In this document: positions 30,150 to 39,765 of the stretch, one piece after another | Numbering within the stretch: position 1 is the stretch's first letter | Layout: each line of letters begins with the position of its first letter | NCBI RefSeq assembly: GCF_900106645.1 | Contig: NZ_FNMV01000005.1 | Location: forward strand, 179,320-243,319 | DNA: 64,000 nucleotides | Direction of reading: 5' to 3' | Source of the DNA: Flavobacterium degerlachei | GTDB taxonomy: Bacteria > Bacteroidota > Bacteroidia > Flavobacteriales > Flavobacteriaceae | Made by a program: the position numbers and the translations under genes | Notes under the pieces: generated by a model | What the model was told of the DNA's origin: nothing | What the model saw: the letters and a program-made list of their open reading frames with translations, nothing else | Databases searched by the model: none

Positions 30150-32783
30150 ATGACAATTCCAGCACAATTTGACGCTAAGACTATTGAGAATAAATGGTAT
30201 GAATACTGGATGGAAAATAATTACTTCCATTCTGAACCAGACCATAGAACACCATATACTATTGTAATACCTCCGCCTAATGTCACAGGAGTATTGCATA
30301 TGGGGCATATGCTGAACAATACGATTCAAGATGTCTTGATTAGAAGAGCACGTCTAAAAGGATTTAATGCTTGCTGGGTTCCTGGTACAGATCACGCGTC
30401 TATTGCTACGGAAGCCAAAGTCGTAGCTAAATTAAAGGCCGAAGGAATCAATAAAAACGACTTGTCTCGAGAGGAGTTTCTTTCTCATGCTTGGGACTGG
30501 ACGGATAAGTATGGAGGTGTTATCCTTGAACAGCTTAAAAAACTAGGTGCTTCTTGCGACTGGGAACGAACTAAATTTACTATGGATCCAGATATGTCTG
30601 CTTCTGTAATTCGTTCTTTTGTTGATTTATACAACAAAGGATTGATTTACCGTGGATATCGAATGGTAAACTGGGATCCAGAAGCTAAAACTACTTTGTC
30701 AGATGAAGAAGTGATTTTTGAAGAGAGACAAGGGAAATTATATTTCATTCAATATAAAATAGAAGGAAGTGAAGACTTCCTGACAATTGCAACGACACGT
30801 CCAGAAACTATTTTTGGTGATTCGGCTATTTGTATTAATCCAAATGATGAACGTTTTGCTCATTTGAAAGGTAAAAAAGCGATTGTACCTATTTGCGGAA
30901 GAGTAATTCCTATTATTGAAGACGAATATGTAGATATCGAATTTGGTACAGGATGTTTGAAAGTGACTCCTGCGCATGATATGAATGATAAAACTCTTGG
31001 AGAGAAACACAATCTTGAAATTATTGACATCTTCAATGAAGATGCAACAATGAATAGTTTTGGTTTACATTACCAAGGGAAAGACCGTTTTGTAGTTCGT
31101 GAAGAAATTGCAAAAGAACTAGAGACTATTGGCGCTTTATCTAAAACAGAAACACACTTGAATAAAGTAGGAACTTCTGAAAGAACTAAGGCAGTTATCG
31201 AACCAAGGTTATCAGATCAATGGTTCTTGAAAATGGAAGATTTGGTTAAACCAGCAATCCAATCGGTATTGGTTGATGGTGATATTAAATTACATCCAAA
31301 ACGTTTTGAAAACACATACGCGCATTGGTTAAACAATATTCGTGACTGGAATATCTCTCGTCAATTGTGGTGGGGACAACAAATTCCTGCTTATTTCTAC
31401 GGAGATGGTAAGGAAGATTTCGTTGTAGCTGAATCTATCGAAGAAGCATTAGTTTTAGCTAAAGTAAGAACTAATAACCAAAACCTAACAACCCAAAACC
31501 TAACTCAAGATGTTGATGCCTTAGATACTTGGTTTTCTTCTTGGCTATGGCCAATGTCCGTTTTTGGAGGTATTATGGATCCAGAAAGCGAAGATTTTAA
31601 ATACTATTATCCAACTAATGATTTAGTAACGGGTCCAGATATTTTGTTTTTCTGGGTGGCGAGAATGATTATTGCAGGATATGAATACACAGGAAAAAAA
31701 CCATTTACAAATGTATATTTGACTGGTTTAGTTCGTGACAAACAAAGACGTAAAATGTCTAAATCACTGGGGAATTCACCAGATCCTTTGGATTTGATAG
31801 AAAAATTCGGTGCTGATGGTGTTCGTGTAGGCTTACTTTTGAGTGCTTCTGCAGGAAATGATATTATGTTTGACGAAGAATTATGTAACCAAGGAAAAGG
31901 CTTTACTAACAAAATTTGGAATGCCTTCAAATTGATTAAAGGATGGGAAGTTTCAGATACAATTCCACAACCAGAATCTTCTAAAGTGGCGATTGAGTGG
32001 TACGAAGCGAAGTTGCAACAAACACTTTTGGAAATCGAAGATAACTTTGAAAAATATAGAATTTCAGAAGCTTTAATGGGAACTTACAAACTAGTTTGGG
32101 ATGATTTCTGTTCTTGGTTCCTTGAAATGATAAAACCGGCATACCAACAGCCAATTGACAGTGTAACTTTTGCGAAAGCGATAGAAATGCTAGAAAATAA
32201 TCTAAAAGTATTGCACCCGTTTATGCCGTTCTTAACAGAAGAGATTTGGCAAATATTGGCTCCAAGAACGAAAGAAGAAGCTTTAATCGTTGCAACATGG
32301 CCAGAGATGAAACCATTTAGTGCTAGTTTAATTTCTGATTTCGAAAGCACAATGGAAGTGATTTCTGGAATTCGTACCATCCGTAAGGACAAGAATATTC
32401 CTTTTAAAGATGCAATCGAATTAAAAGCCATTAATAACGACAATACTTCAACTTATTTTGACTCAGTGCTGACTAAATTAGGTAACCTGACATCACTAGA
32501 ATATGTTACTGAAAAGGTGGATGGCGCATTGTCTTACCGTGTGAACTCGAATGAATATTTTATTCCAATTTCAGGAAATATAAATGTTGAAGAAGAAATT
32601 GCAAAACTGACAACGGAATTGAATTATACCAAAGGTTTCTTGAAATCAGTACAAGGGAAGCTGTCTAATGAGAAGTTTGTTAACGGAGCGCCAGAGAAAG
32701 TTTTGGCAAATGAAAGACAAAAAGAAGCAGATGCTTTAGCAAAAATTGAAACAATCGAGCAAAGTTTAGCTGGATTGAAATAA
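30150..32783 (+). CDS. valS: valyl-tRNA synthetase
   Basis: The enzyme charges tRNA-Val and has 877 residues, the standard length. Class I motifs are 'PPPNVTGVLHMGHML' (HIGH type) and 'RRKMSKSLGNSPDP'. The editing domain includes 'TTRPETIFGDSA', and 'DVDALDTWFSSWLWP' precedes the second catalytic half. The C-terminus ends in the typical coiled-coil arm (about residues 810-877, rich in Lys/Glu/Leu). A strong terminator follows 20 bp after the stop. Confidence 0.97.
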   Translation: MTIPAQFDAKTIENKWYEYWMENNYFHSEPDHRTPYTIVIPPPNVTGVLHMGHMLNNTIQDVLIRRARLKGFNACWVPGTDHASIATEAKVVAKLKAEGINKNDLSREEFLSHAWDWTDKYGGVILEQLKKLGASCDWERTKFTMDPDMSASVIRSFVDLYNKGLIYRGYRMVNWDPEAKTTLSDEEVIFEERQGKLYFIQYKIEGSEDFLTIATTRPETIFGDSAICINPNDERFAHLKGKKAIVPICGRVIPIIEDEYVDIEFGTGCLKVTPAHDMNDKTLGEKHNLEIIDIFNEDATMNSFGLHYQGKDRFVVREEIAKELETIGALSKTETHLNKVGTSERTKAVIEPRLSDQWFLKMEDLVKPAIQSVLVDGDIKLHPKRFENTYAHWLNNIRDWNISRQLWWGQQIPAYFYGDGKEDFVVAESIEEALVLAKVRTNNQNLTTQNLTQDVDALDTWFSSWLWPMSVFGGIMDPESEDFKYYYPTNDLVTGPDILFFWVARMIIAGYEYTGKKPFTNVYLTGLVRDKQRRKMSKSLGNSPDPLDLIEKFGADGVRVGLLLSASAGNDIMFDEELCNQGKGFTNKIWNAFKLIKGWEVSDTIPQPESSKVAIEWYEAKLQQTLLEIEDNFEKYRISEALMGTYKLVWDDFCSWFLEMIKPAYQQPIDSVTFAKAIEMLENNLKVLHPFMPFLTEEIWQILAPRTKEEALIVATWPEMKPFSASLISDFESTMEVISGIRTIRKDKNIPFKDAIELKAINNDNTSTYFDSVLTKLGNLTSLEYVTEKVDGALSYRVNSNEYFIPISGNINVEEEIAKLTTELNYTKGFLKSVQGKLSNEKFVNGAPEKVLANERQKEADALAKIETIEQSLAGLK

Positions 32784-32803
32784 AATTAAAATTGCTTTTC
32801 AAT

Positions 32804-32840
32804 AAAAAAATCCCATTCGCCGCGGCGAATGGGATTTTTT
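32804..32840. terminator. bidirectional intrinsic terminator
   Basis: Near-perfect hairpin AAAAAATCCCATTCGCC / GGCGAATGGGATTTTTT, between convergent valS and the small PepSY-type gene. Confidence 0.95.
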
Positions 32841-32854
32841 ATGTTTATAAATTA

Positions 32855-33403
32855 CTATGCAAATAAAAACAAGAAGATCAACGGAAATATAACTCCAGCG
32901 ACTGCCAGTTTCCAACCTCGTTCTTTAAAACTGAATTTACCCGCCTTAACCATTATAGTTCCTGTTAATGCAATAACGATTAAGCTAATTGCAAAAATAT
33001 CAGAATAGTAAATCCAAAAGTTAGAAGTGTTTTTGTGCAATGACATAGATTGACTAATAATGGGTGTTTTAAAGAAAGAAACAATTTCTCCTTTACCAGT
33101 TTTCATATCAATTTCGACATCATGTTTCTCAAATGAAATGGTAAATTGATTTTTCTTTATTCTTTGACGTCTAAATTTATCTTCAATTCCCAGTTTTTTA
33201 CCTAAATCTTTGGCGAAATCTTCATTGATTTCACTTTCTTCAGGAAGTTGTACTTCAATGGCTTTTGTTTCGGAGGTGTACTTTTCCGGATGCCAGGCTT
33301 CTCTATGATTCATCATAAGGCCAGAAAAGGCGAAGGATACAATTAGTCCGATATAGAAATAGCCTAAGTCTCTATGTAAGTTGCGTAACGTTTTCTTCTT
33401 CAT
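32855..33403 (-). CDS. small PepSY-associated membrane protein
   Basis: The protein has 182 residues with three hydrophobic segments: 'YFYIGLIVSFAFSGLMM', 'FAISLIVIALTGTIMV' and the C-terminal 'LAVAGVIFPLIFLFLF'. It starts with the 'LRNLHRDLGYFYIGL' pattern seen in PepSY-TM proteins linked to iron uptake. It is 118 bp downstream of a siderophore receptor gene on the same strand, so co-expression is likely. The family is suspected to act in reduction or release of iron at the inner membrane, which is inference here. Confidence 0.75.
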   Translation of the reverse strand: MKKKTLRNLHRDLGYFYIGLIVSFAFSGLMMNHREAWHPEKYTSETKAIEVQLPEESEINEDFAKDLGKKLGIEDKFRRQRIKKNQFTISFEKHDVEIDMKTGKGEIVSFFKTPIISQSMSLHKNTSNFWIYYSDIFAISLIVIALTGTIMVKAGKFSFKERGWKLAVAGVIFPLIFLFLFA

Positions 33404-33521
33404 TGAATGTGTCGGTTTTGTGTTTGCAAAAATAATGTGTAATAGTATAAAAAAGAAAAAACTTTTTTCAGTTATTTATTAAGTCAGAAAAAACTTTTTG
33501 AATTTATTTTGACAGAGGACT

Positions 33522-35924
33522 TTAGAATTTATATTTCAATGAAGTCATCACTTGACGAGGTCCAATAGGATTCACACTATAGTTTTCATGTACTGTATAG
33601 GCCAGAACATTTGCAACATTCGATAATTTACATAAGATAGAAAACTTTTCCCATTCGTAACCTGCTGATACATCTAAAGTAGTGTAATCACCTAGTGGAA
33701 TTTGTCGGTCTCTAAGAGTTTGTTCTTGGGTATCGGCATCAATAAGAATTTGGTTATTCCATCCACCAACGCGTTTACCAATATAATTTCCTATCGCTCC
33801 TATTGAAACGCCTTTTAATAATCCTGATTGTAAGGTATAGAAGAAGCTCATATTAGCGGTGTTAGCTGGTGTTCTTGCTAAACGATCTCCTTCAATAAAA
33901 CTTCCGTTAAGTCCAGATGTTTTAGTATAACGCATGTCATTATAGCTGTAACCTGCATTGATATTAAGTCCGTCGGCTGGTCTTGCAGTAATATCTATTT
34001 CGATTCCTTTACTGGTTGTTTCACCGCTTAATACTTTTATAGTGGAATCTATATTTAATGAACCATCCGCTTTGAATTCAGCCGTTTGTGCTAAATTGCT
34101 ATTGGTAATTTGATATACAGTTACATTAGTACTCAATAAACCTTTCCAAAAATCTTTTTTAATTCCCGCTTCATATTGATCAATCAAAGAGGGTTTTATT
34201 ACTTTTCCATCAACGGTAGTTCCTGAATTAGGTGTGAATGAATTCGAATAGCTCGCAAATAAAGACATGTCTTTCGTTGGTTGAAATACTAAACCTAATT
34301 TTGGAGTAAAGGCTTGGTCAACACGTATTTGGTCCTCTGAAATAGTTATAGGTGTAGTAGTATAATCATGAGTGGTTGCTTGTGACTCTTGCCATGACCA
34401 ACGCAGTCCTGCTAATACTTTGAATTTATCAGTAAGTGAAATTAAATCTTGTGCATAAACTCCAAAACTATTTGTGTTTGTTTTTACGATTCGTGTAATA
34501 TCGGCATTAGGGATAGCACCACCTTGATCAAAATTTTCAAAATCAAAAATATTTCCAGATCCATAAGTAGATGGTGAGAAGCTAAAGCGATATGCTTGTG
34601 CAAATGAGTTTTCAAAATCAACTCCAGTAAATAGTTGATGTTTTACACTTCCCGTATTAAAATCACCTTGCAGATTGATTTGTTGACCAATATTTTGTTC
34701 TAGGTTTTTATTTTGTCCAAGAGGCCTGCTCCAATCTCCATTATCACTAGGTTGAATACGTTCTGTTCCTTTTGAAGTCCTATTATAATCTTGGAAAGAA
34801 GTATTGAAATTTAATTTCCAATCTTTGTTGAATTCATGTTTTACCAGTCCAGACACACTAGATTGTCTTGTTTGACCATTTGACCATGTTGCACCTAAAT
34901 AAGTATTTCGTGCTACATCAGCAACTTCTTTTCCAATTATACCTGTACCAAAATCGGGCGTCCAATTGTCATGTAGATAATCTCCTTGTAATACTATTTC
35001 GGTTTTGTCGCTTACTTTAAAAAGGAAGGACGGGTTAATATAGTACCTTTCTTTTTTTACCACATCTCTAAAACTTTCTGAGTTTTCGTAAGAGCCTGTA
35101 AATCGGTAAGCAATATAGCTGTTTAAGGGACCGTAAATATCAATAGAAGGTTTATAGAATGCAAAACTACCTGCTTGCATGCTTAATTCTTCTCCTTTTT
35201 CAAATGATGGTTTTTTTGTAACCATATTTAAAACACCACCTGGAGCTACATTTCCAAATAATAATGCAGCACTTCCTTTTAAAACCTCTACTTTTTCTAG
35301 TGAAGATACTTCAGGAACGGATCCACCACTAAAACGGAACCCATTTTTAAACATATTGTTTGCCGTCATATCATATCCTCTGGACCAGATTGATTCTTGA
35401 GCACCACCTCGAGCCGAACCTACATAAGCTCCATTTACATTTTTTATTACCTCACTTAATCGGATGGCTTGTTGTTGAGTAATAATTTCTTTCCCTATTA
35501 TCTGTATGCTTTGTGGGATATCTAACGGTTTTAATGATAAACCTGAAAGTACATTTTCTTTTTTCTTATTGGTACTCCCTTTAAAGACAATGACAATTTC
35601 TTGTAAAGATTCTATATTTTCATGTAATTTGAATTCTACATAGGATACTTTGTCTGCTGATACTTTTATTTCTTTGGATTGTTTTTTTAGTCCAATTCCC
35701 TCAATTATTAAGGTATGCATACCTACTGGGAAATTATCAAATCTAAATGTACCATCATTATTGGTCTCACTGGTATAAGTTCCTTTTGCTAGTTTTATTA
35801 CAATTTCTTTCAATGGATATCCGTCAGCAGAAACTATTTTTCCTTGTATGCTTCCTTTTTCTTGTGCATTTACAAAAAGGCTTACAAATAATAATAACGC
35901 TACGATGCTAATCTGGGTTTTCAT
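33522..35924 (-). CDS. TonB-dependent siderophore receptor 1
   Basis: The 800-residue protein has a signal peptide (ending VNAQ at about 21), an N-terminal carboxypeptidase-like domain ('GSIQGKIVSADGYPLKEIVI', about 24-110), and a plug with 'DIPQSIQIIGKEII' and 'GGVLNMVTKKP'. A barrel follows, ending 'MTSLKYKF' with terminal Phe. This is the FhuA/FecA-like type that imports ferric siderophores with TonB energy. It has its own promoter flanked by two operator-like palindromes (35926-35948 and 35987-36009), so iron-dependent repression is likely. It is followed by the small PepSY protein. Confidence 0.92.
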   Translation of the reverse strand: MKTQISIVALLLFVSLFVNAQEKGSIQGKIVSADGYPLKEIVIKLAKGTYTSETNNDGTFRFDNFPVGMHTLIIEGIGLKKQSKEIKVSADKVSYVEFKLHENIESLQEIVIVFKGSTNKKKENVLSGLSLKPLDIPQSIQIIGKEIITQQQAIRLSEVIKNVNGAYVGSARGGAQESIWSRGYDMTANNMFKNGFRFSGGSVPEVSSLEKVEVLKGSAALLFGNVAPGGVLNMVTKKPSFEKGEELSMQAGSFAFYKPSIDIYGPLNSYIAYRFTGSYENSESFRDVVKKERYYINPSFLFKVSDKTEIVLQGDYLHDNWTPDFGTGIIGKEVADVARNTYLGATWSNGQTRQSSVSGLVKHEFNKDWKLNFNTSFQDYNRTSKGTERIQPSDNGDWSRPLGQNKNLEQNIGQQINLQGDFNTGSVKHQLFTGVDFENSFAQAYRFSFSPSTYGSGNIFDFENFDQGGAIPNADITRIVKTNTNSFGVYAQDLISLTDKFKVLAGLRWSWQESQATTHDYTTTPITISEDQIRVDQAFTPKLGLVFQPTKDMSLFASYSNSFTPNSGTTVDGKVIKPSLIDQYEAGIKKDFWKGLLSTNVTVYQITNSNLAQTAEFKADGSLNIDSTIKVLSGETTSKGIEIDITARPADGLNINAGYSYNDMRYTKTSGLNGSFIEGDRLARTPANTANMSFFYTLQSGLLKGVSIGAIGNYIGKRVGGWNNQILIDADTQEQTLRDRQIPLGDYTTLDVSAGYEWEKFSILCKLSNVANVLAYTVHENYSVNPIGPRQVMTSLKYKF

Positions 35925-35925
35925 C

Positions 35926-35948
35926 TTATTTAGATTTAATTAAAATAA
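35926..35948 (-). promoter_or_regulatory. operator-like palindrome, receptor 1 proximal site
   Basis: A 23-bp imperfect palindrome: half-site TTATTTAGATT, centre T, then AATTAAAATAA. It directly abuts the receptor start codon (35922-35924) and lies just downstream of the predicted -7 element. Three similar sites occur in this locus. Confidence 0.6.
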
Positions 35949-35953
35949 CAGTG

Positions 35954-35984
35954 CAAATATATAATCTGATTTTGAACTAACAAA
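35954..35984 (-). promoter_or_regulatory. predicted promoter of siderophore receptor 1
   Basis: On the minus strand: TTTG (35984-35981), exactly 19 nt, TATATTTG (35961-35954). This is a perfect Bacteroidota -33/-7 promoter. Palindromic sites lie 2 nt upstream and 5 nt downstream. Confidence 0.8.
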
Positions 35985-35986
35985 GC

Positions 35987-36009
35987 TTATTTAGATTAAA
36001 TACTAATAA
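35987..36009 (-). promoter_or_regulatory. operator-like palindrome, receptor 1 distal site
   Basis: A 23-bp imperfect palindrome with half-site TTATTTAGATT, centre A and AATACTAATAA. It sits immediately upstream of the -33 element of the receptor 1 promoter. Confidence 0.6.
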
Positions 36010-36075
36010 TTATTTTAAGAGTTTGTTTATCAATTTTTTAGGTATTTTTTCGGGGTCTAAAACGGCTGTATTTTG

Positions 36076-37209
36076 TCAAATCCGAAGCTTTTTTTTCTTT
36101 TTTCTTCCCCACCAAATCATGAATCCACTGACTGGAAGGCTCGCTATAAGCAGACTAATTAGGAAAGCAAATATTTTTCCGGCTAAACCAAAGATGCCCC
36201 CTGTATGAATATCATAATTCATTTTCATAAGTTTATCGGCAATTTTAGCATCCTTATTTCTTCCCCACAAATGGTTGACTTTTATTTCTTCTAATGAATA
36301 TTGGTCAAAATAGCGGTAGTCTATCTTACTATAGGTTTCTTTATCAACATTGGCATTTGCGGCTATAGTACAACTATCAGTTTCGGGAGGATGTACTTCA
36401 ATAGATTCTGCTTCTGGATATTCCTTGACCATCTGTAGCCAGATTGCGTCCAAGGGCTCTATTTGGGTAGTTTGTAGGTCTATAGTAGACTTTGAATTTG
36501 GCTCTACATATACTAAGGATTTTTCTCCTCCCAATACTTTGTAGTAGGAAAAGGCAAACCATTGAAATCCCCATACTAATCCTGTGACAGCAAATATGAA
36601 GGCAATTAGTAGCACATAAAAACCAGTGATATTATGTAAGTCGTAGTTTTTTCTTTTCCATTTCATTCCCTTTTTCCATTTGAAAATGAAACGTTGTTTG
36701 GCGGCATTTTTATTTTTAGGATACCAAAGGATGAATCCTGAAATAATCAGAATCAGGAAAATTAAGGTTGCTAAGGCTACTACAATTTGGCCAATTTCAT
36801 CAGGTAGCCATAAATAGAAATGCCCATCTAAAATGAAATGGAAAAAACCAGTTTCATTATCTACCGTTTTTAATACTTTGCCTGAATAAGGATTTAAGTA
36901 AGTAGTGTAATGATAAGTAGGTTTATAATGAAAGAAGATGGCCTCTGCTGCATCCGTTTTTTTATTGTATTGTAAAGCGTGAATCGATTTTCTAGGAAGT
37001 TGTTCTTGTGCAATTTTGAGCAATTGCGATGGAGGTAAAAAAGGGGCTTGTTGCTCTGGTACAAAACGGTAGTCTTCGGTCCAATTTTGGATTTCTGCCT
37101 GAAAAGCATACAAACAGCCCGTAATGGCAATGATAAAAACAATTATTCCTGAGGACAATCCTAACCATAAATGAAGTACTCCGATTGTTTTTTTAAAACT
37201 CATTTTCAT
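36076..37209 (-). CDS. PepSY-TM membrane protein of the iron locus
   Basis: The protein has 377 residues and four strong membrane segments: 'GLSSGIIVFIIAITGCLYAF' near the N-terminus, 'VVALATLIFLILIISGFIL' (about 140), 'ITGFYVLLIAFIFAVTGLVW' (about 195) and 'FLISLLIASLPVSGFMIWW' near the C-terminus. Periplasmic loops include 'GHFYLWLP' and 'MNYDIHTGGIFGL'. His-containing helix ends suggest haem- or metal-linked membrane electron transfer, as proposed for PepSY-TM reductases. It is 68 bp downstream of receptor 2, with a hairpin in the gap, and probably shares that transcript. Confidence 0.85.
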   Translation of the reverse strand: MKMSFKKTIGVLHLWLGLSSGIIVFIIAITGCLYAFQAEIQNWTEDYRFVPEQQAPFLPPSQLLKIAQEQLPRKSIHALQYNKKTDAAEAIFFHYKPTYHYTTYLNPYSGKVLKTVDNETGFFHFILDGHFYLWLPDEIGQIVVALATLIFLILIISGFILWYPKNKNAAKQRFIFKWKKGMKWKRKNYDLHNITGFYVLLIAFIFAVTGLVWGFQWFAFSYYKVLGGEKSLVYVEPNSKSTIDLQTTQIEPLDAIWLQMVKEYPEAESIEVHPPETDSCTIAANANVDKETYSKIDYRYFDQYSLEEIKVNHLWGRNKDAKIADKLMKMNYDIHTGGIFGLAGKIFAFLISLLIASLPVSGFMIWWGRKKKKKLRI

Positions 37210-37228
37210 GTGGTAAAAGAATTAAAAT

Positions 37229-37253
37229 AACTCCGCTTATTTCAAGCGGAGTT
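37229..37253 (-). terminator. hairpin between receptor 2 and the PepSY-TM gene
   Basis: Stem AACTCCGCTT/AAGCGGAGTT with a 5-nt loop, in the 68-bp gap. There is no long T-run on the minus strand, so it may be an attenuator or RNA-processing hairpin that lowers PepSY expression relative to the receptor. Confidence 0.55.
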
Positions 37254-37277
37254 ATAGGTTATTGATACTACTACGTA

Positions 37278-39653
37278 TTAGAACTTATAGGCAACAGTTA
37301 CTCTTGCATTAGTACCTGCTTCTGCTTGCCAGTAATACATATCACTATAGGTATAATATCCTCCTGAATACAAATACTTGTTTAGGATATTGTTGACGAC
37401 TAGATTTACTGAAACTTTGTTTTTTTGGTACGAAATCCCACCGTCTAATCTGAAATAGTCAGGAAGCATAGTTGTATTATCAGTAGATATAAACCATGGA
37501 GCTCTGTTTACCTGATATTGGTATCCTAATGAAAAACCTACACCGTTCAATGTTCCTCTGTCTATTTTGTAATTTAACCACGCATTTTGGATGTGTTTTG
37601 TTGTTCCGGCAACTTGCTTTCCTATTATTGACTCATCAGTATCTTTTGTTGTTTTTCCCTCTGTAAAGGCATAGTTTAATATAAGATCTAAGTTTTTGAA
37701 AATTTCACCTCTAATGTCAACTTCAAACCCTTTTGTTCTTTGTTGTCCACTTTCTCTGCTGTATTGCATTACTGATGTAGAATGTTCTGGATCTGCGGTA
37801 AGCACATTGTTTTTGGTAATTTGATATAGAGAAAAGACCGAATTCCATTTTCCGTTCAGCCAGTCTCTTTTTAGACCTAGTTCTATATTTCCTCCTGTTT
37901 CAGGTTTGAATGAGTTTCCTTGCCAGTCAGCTCCGTAGTTTTCATTGAACGATTGGTCGTTTACAAAATAGGCTGCCGTATTTTTATCAATTGAATAACT
38001 TAAACCAACTCTAGGTGTAAATCTTGAATTTTTAGTATCTCCTGAATAGTAGTTCCCTGACTTTAACACGGTATATCTTCCTGCTAGTGTTAGTCGCAGT
38101 TTGTAATCTAAAAATCCTAGCTCGTCTTGTACATACAATGCTTTGTAATTATTTTGGTATTTTACACCTCTGTCTTCCAGACTTTGACTTCTGTCAAAAG
38201 TAGGTGAGGCAGCAAGTGTCCCGTGTACTGGATTGTAGATGTCTAAATCAGGCATTGTAAAGTATTGCATCCAATCATGATAAAAAGTTTTATCGCTTAG
38301 GTCAATTCCTGATAAAATTTTATGAGATACAGCCCCAGTTTGAGCTTCACCATTTACATAAGCTTGACCTACATATATTTTTCCTAAAATATCCCAAATA
38401 CCTCCAGCACGTTTAAGAATGGCGTCATTAGTAGTATCAAATCCAGAAGGCCATAAGGACATTCCTTCTTGCTGGTAGTTTAAGTAAGAAGACTGTGCTG
38501 TGAATTTCCAGTTATCATTAATTTTGTGTTCCACAATGGCAAGAATATTTCGTTCTGTCATTTTTGTAGGATCTAGATTCGCTTCAGATGTAGTAGCAGT
38601 TCGTGGTAAATCAGCGTAACCTCTGTGCGAAAATAAATAATTAGCACCTACAGCATTTACTTTAGAAAACTGTTGGGTGTATTCAAGTGTGACGGCTGTT
38701 TTATCACTAATAAGGTATTTTAAGACAGGTGCAAAGCTGTATCGATCATTGAAATCAAAGTCACGGTAACTGCCTTTCTTTTCTCCCATTACATTAATAC
38801 GATATAGTAGTTTTCCATTATTAGTTAATTTACCATCAAAATCTAATGTACCTCGGTACATATCAAAACTTCCGAAAGTAAAAGTAGCTTCTCCTTTACT
38901 ACGTCCACTAGGCTTTTTAGTAACAACATTATAAAAACCACTTGGATTCCCGTTAGCTAACATGAAGCCGGCAGGACCTTTAACAAATTCAATACGTTCT
39001 ACCATACTCATATCTTCCGTAAGTGGACCCCAAGTAGAACTGATATTCATACCGTTTCTAAAAGCGGCAACTTGACTTCCCCTCATCGTGATATTAGCAT
39101 AGTTATCCCAGTGTTCTACTCTAGTAGCGCCACTTACATTACGGGTAACTCCTTCCAACATGTTAAAAATTTGTTGATCGTTGATTAGTTTTCCTGTAAT
39201 GACCTGTATGTTTTGCGGGATCTCAATAATAGGAGATTGCAAACGCAGAGAGGAGGAAACTCGGTTGGTTTTAAAAGCACTTTTATTACTTAGAATAACA
39301 ACTTGGTTCAGTTCATTGTTTGATAAAGTAAGTGTAATGTCTACTATAGTAGTTTCATTATTTTTTATTGTCACTTCTTTTTGAACATCGTTATTACCAA
39401 TAAGGCTTACTATTAAAGTAAAATTTCCGTCCATTATATTATTTAGTTCAAAGGCACCGTCATTATCCGTGATAGTGGTTTTGTTTTTTCCTTTTAAAGT
39501 AATGGTTACACCTTCCGCCGCTTTATTGCCACTGGTATAAACGGTTCCTTTTATTGCTGCCGTTTTTTGCTGACCAAAAGCAGGATTTACTGAAATTAAT
39601 GCCAAACAGAGTATCAATAGGTATGCTGGCAATTTTTTATTAAAATGGTACAT
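37278..39653 (-). CDS. TonB-dependent siderophore receptor 2
   Basis: The 791-residue protein has a signal peptide (ending AFGQ at about 28), a carboxypeptidase-like domain ('AAIKGTVYTSGNKAAEGVTI', about 32-115), a plug with 'EIPQNIQVITGKLI' and 'GNPSGFYNVVTKKP', and a barrel ending 'ARVTVAYKF'. It belongs to the same ferric-siderophore receptor type as receptor 1 but is clearly diverged from it, so the two probably take different ligands. Its promoter carries the same doubled palindromic sites as receptor 1. Confidence 0.92.
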   Translation of the reverse strand: MYHFNKKLPAYLLILCLALISVNPAFGQQKTAAIKGTVYTSGNKAAEGVTITLKGKNKTTITDNDGAFELNNIMDGNFTLIVSLIGNNDVQKEVTIKNNETTIVDITLTLSNNELNQVVILSNKSAFKTNRVSSSLRLQSPIIEIPQNIQVITGKLINDQQIFNMLEGVTRNVSGATRVEHWDNYANITMRGSQVAAFRNGMNISSTWGPLTEDMSMVERIEFVKGPAGFMLANGNPSGFYNVVTKKPSGRSKGEATFTFGSFDMYRGTLDFDGKLTNNGKLLYRINVMGEKKGSYRDFDFNDRYSFAPVLKYLISDKTAVTLEYTQQFSKVNAVGANYLFSHRGYADLPRTATTSEANLDPTKMTERNILAIVEHKINDNWKFTAQSSYLNYQQEGMSLWPSGFDTTNDAILKRAGGIWDILGKIYVGQAYVNGEAQTGAVSHKILSGIDLSDKTFYHDWMQYFTMPDLDIYNPVHGTLAASPTFDRSQSLEDRGVKYQNNYKALYVQDELGFLDYKLRLTLAGRYTVLKSGNYYSGDTKNSRFTPRVGLSYSIDKNTAAYFVNDQSFNENYGADWQGNSFKPETGGNIELGLKRDWLNGKWNSVFSLYQITKNNVLTADPEHSTSVMQYSRESGQQRTKGFEVDIRGEIFKNLDLILNYAFTEGKTTKDTDESIIGKQVAGTTKHIQNAWLNYKIDRGTLNGVGFSLGYQYQVNRAPWFISTDNTTMLPDYFRLDGGISYQKNKVSVNLVVNNILNKYLYSGGYYTYSDMYYWQAEAGTNARVTVAYKF

Positions 39654-39684
39654 GGTAAAAATTATTAAGGTTATTAAATTATTC

Positions 39685-39707
39685 TTATTTAGAATTAATA
39701 AGAATAG
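39685..39707 (-). promoter_or_regulatory. operator-like palindrome, receptor 2 proximal site
   Basis: A 23-bp site: TTATTTAGAAT, centre T, AATAAGAATAG. It lies 2 nt downstream of the predicted -7 element. Confidence 0.55.
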
Positions 39708-39709
39708 TA

Positions 39710-39740
39710 CAAATCTATATTTTAATTTTTATTTAACAAT
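39710..39740 (-). promoter_or_regulatory. predicted promoter of siderophore receptor 2
   Basis: On the minus strand: ATTG (39740-39737), exactly 19 nt, TAGATTTG (39717-39710). The spacing matches the receptor 1 promoter. Palindromic sites flank it on both sides, 2 nt away each. Confidence 0.75.
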
Positions 39741-39742
39741 AA

Positions 39743-39765
39743 CTATTTAGATTAAATAAAAATAA
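39743..39765 (-). promoter_or_regulatory. operator-like palindrome, receptor 2 distal site
   Basis: A 23-bp site: CTATTTAGATT, centre A, AATAAAAATAA, immediately upstream of the -33 element. The core TATTTAGATTAAATA is identical to the distal site of receptor 1. Confidence 0.6.

Noticed and set aside
31477..31505. AC-rich stretch in valS resembling the AC-rich repeat next to pyrF, possible insertion
   Set aside because: The protein segment (NNQNLTTQNLTQDVD) has the length expected between the flanking conserved valS motifs, so no insertion is needed.
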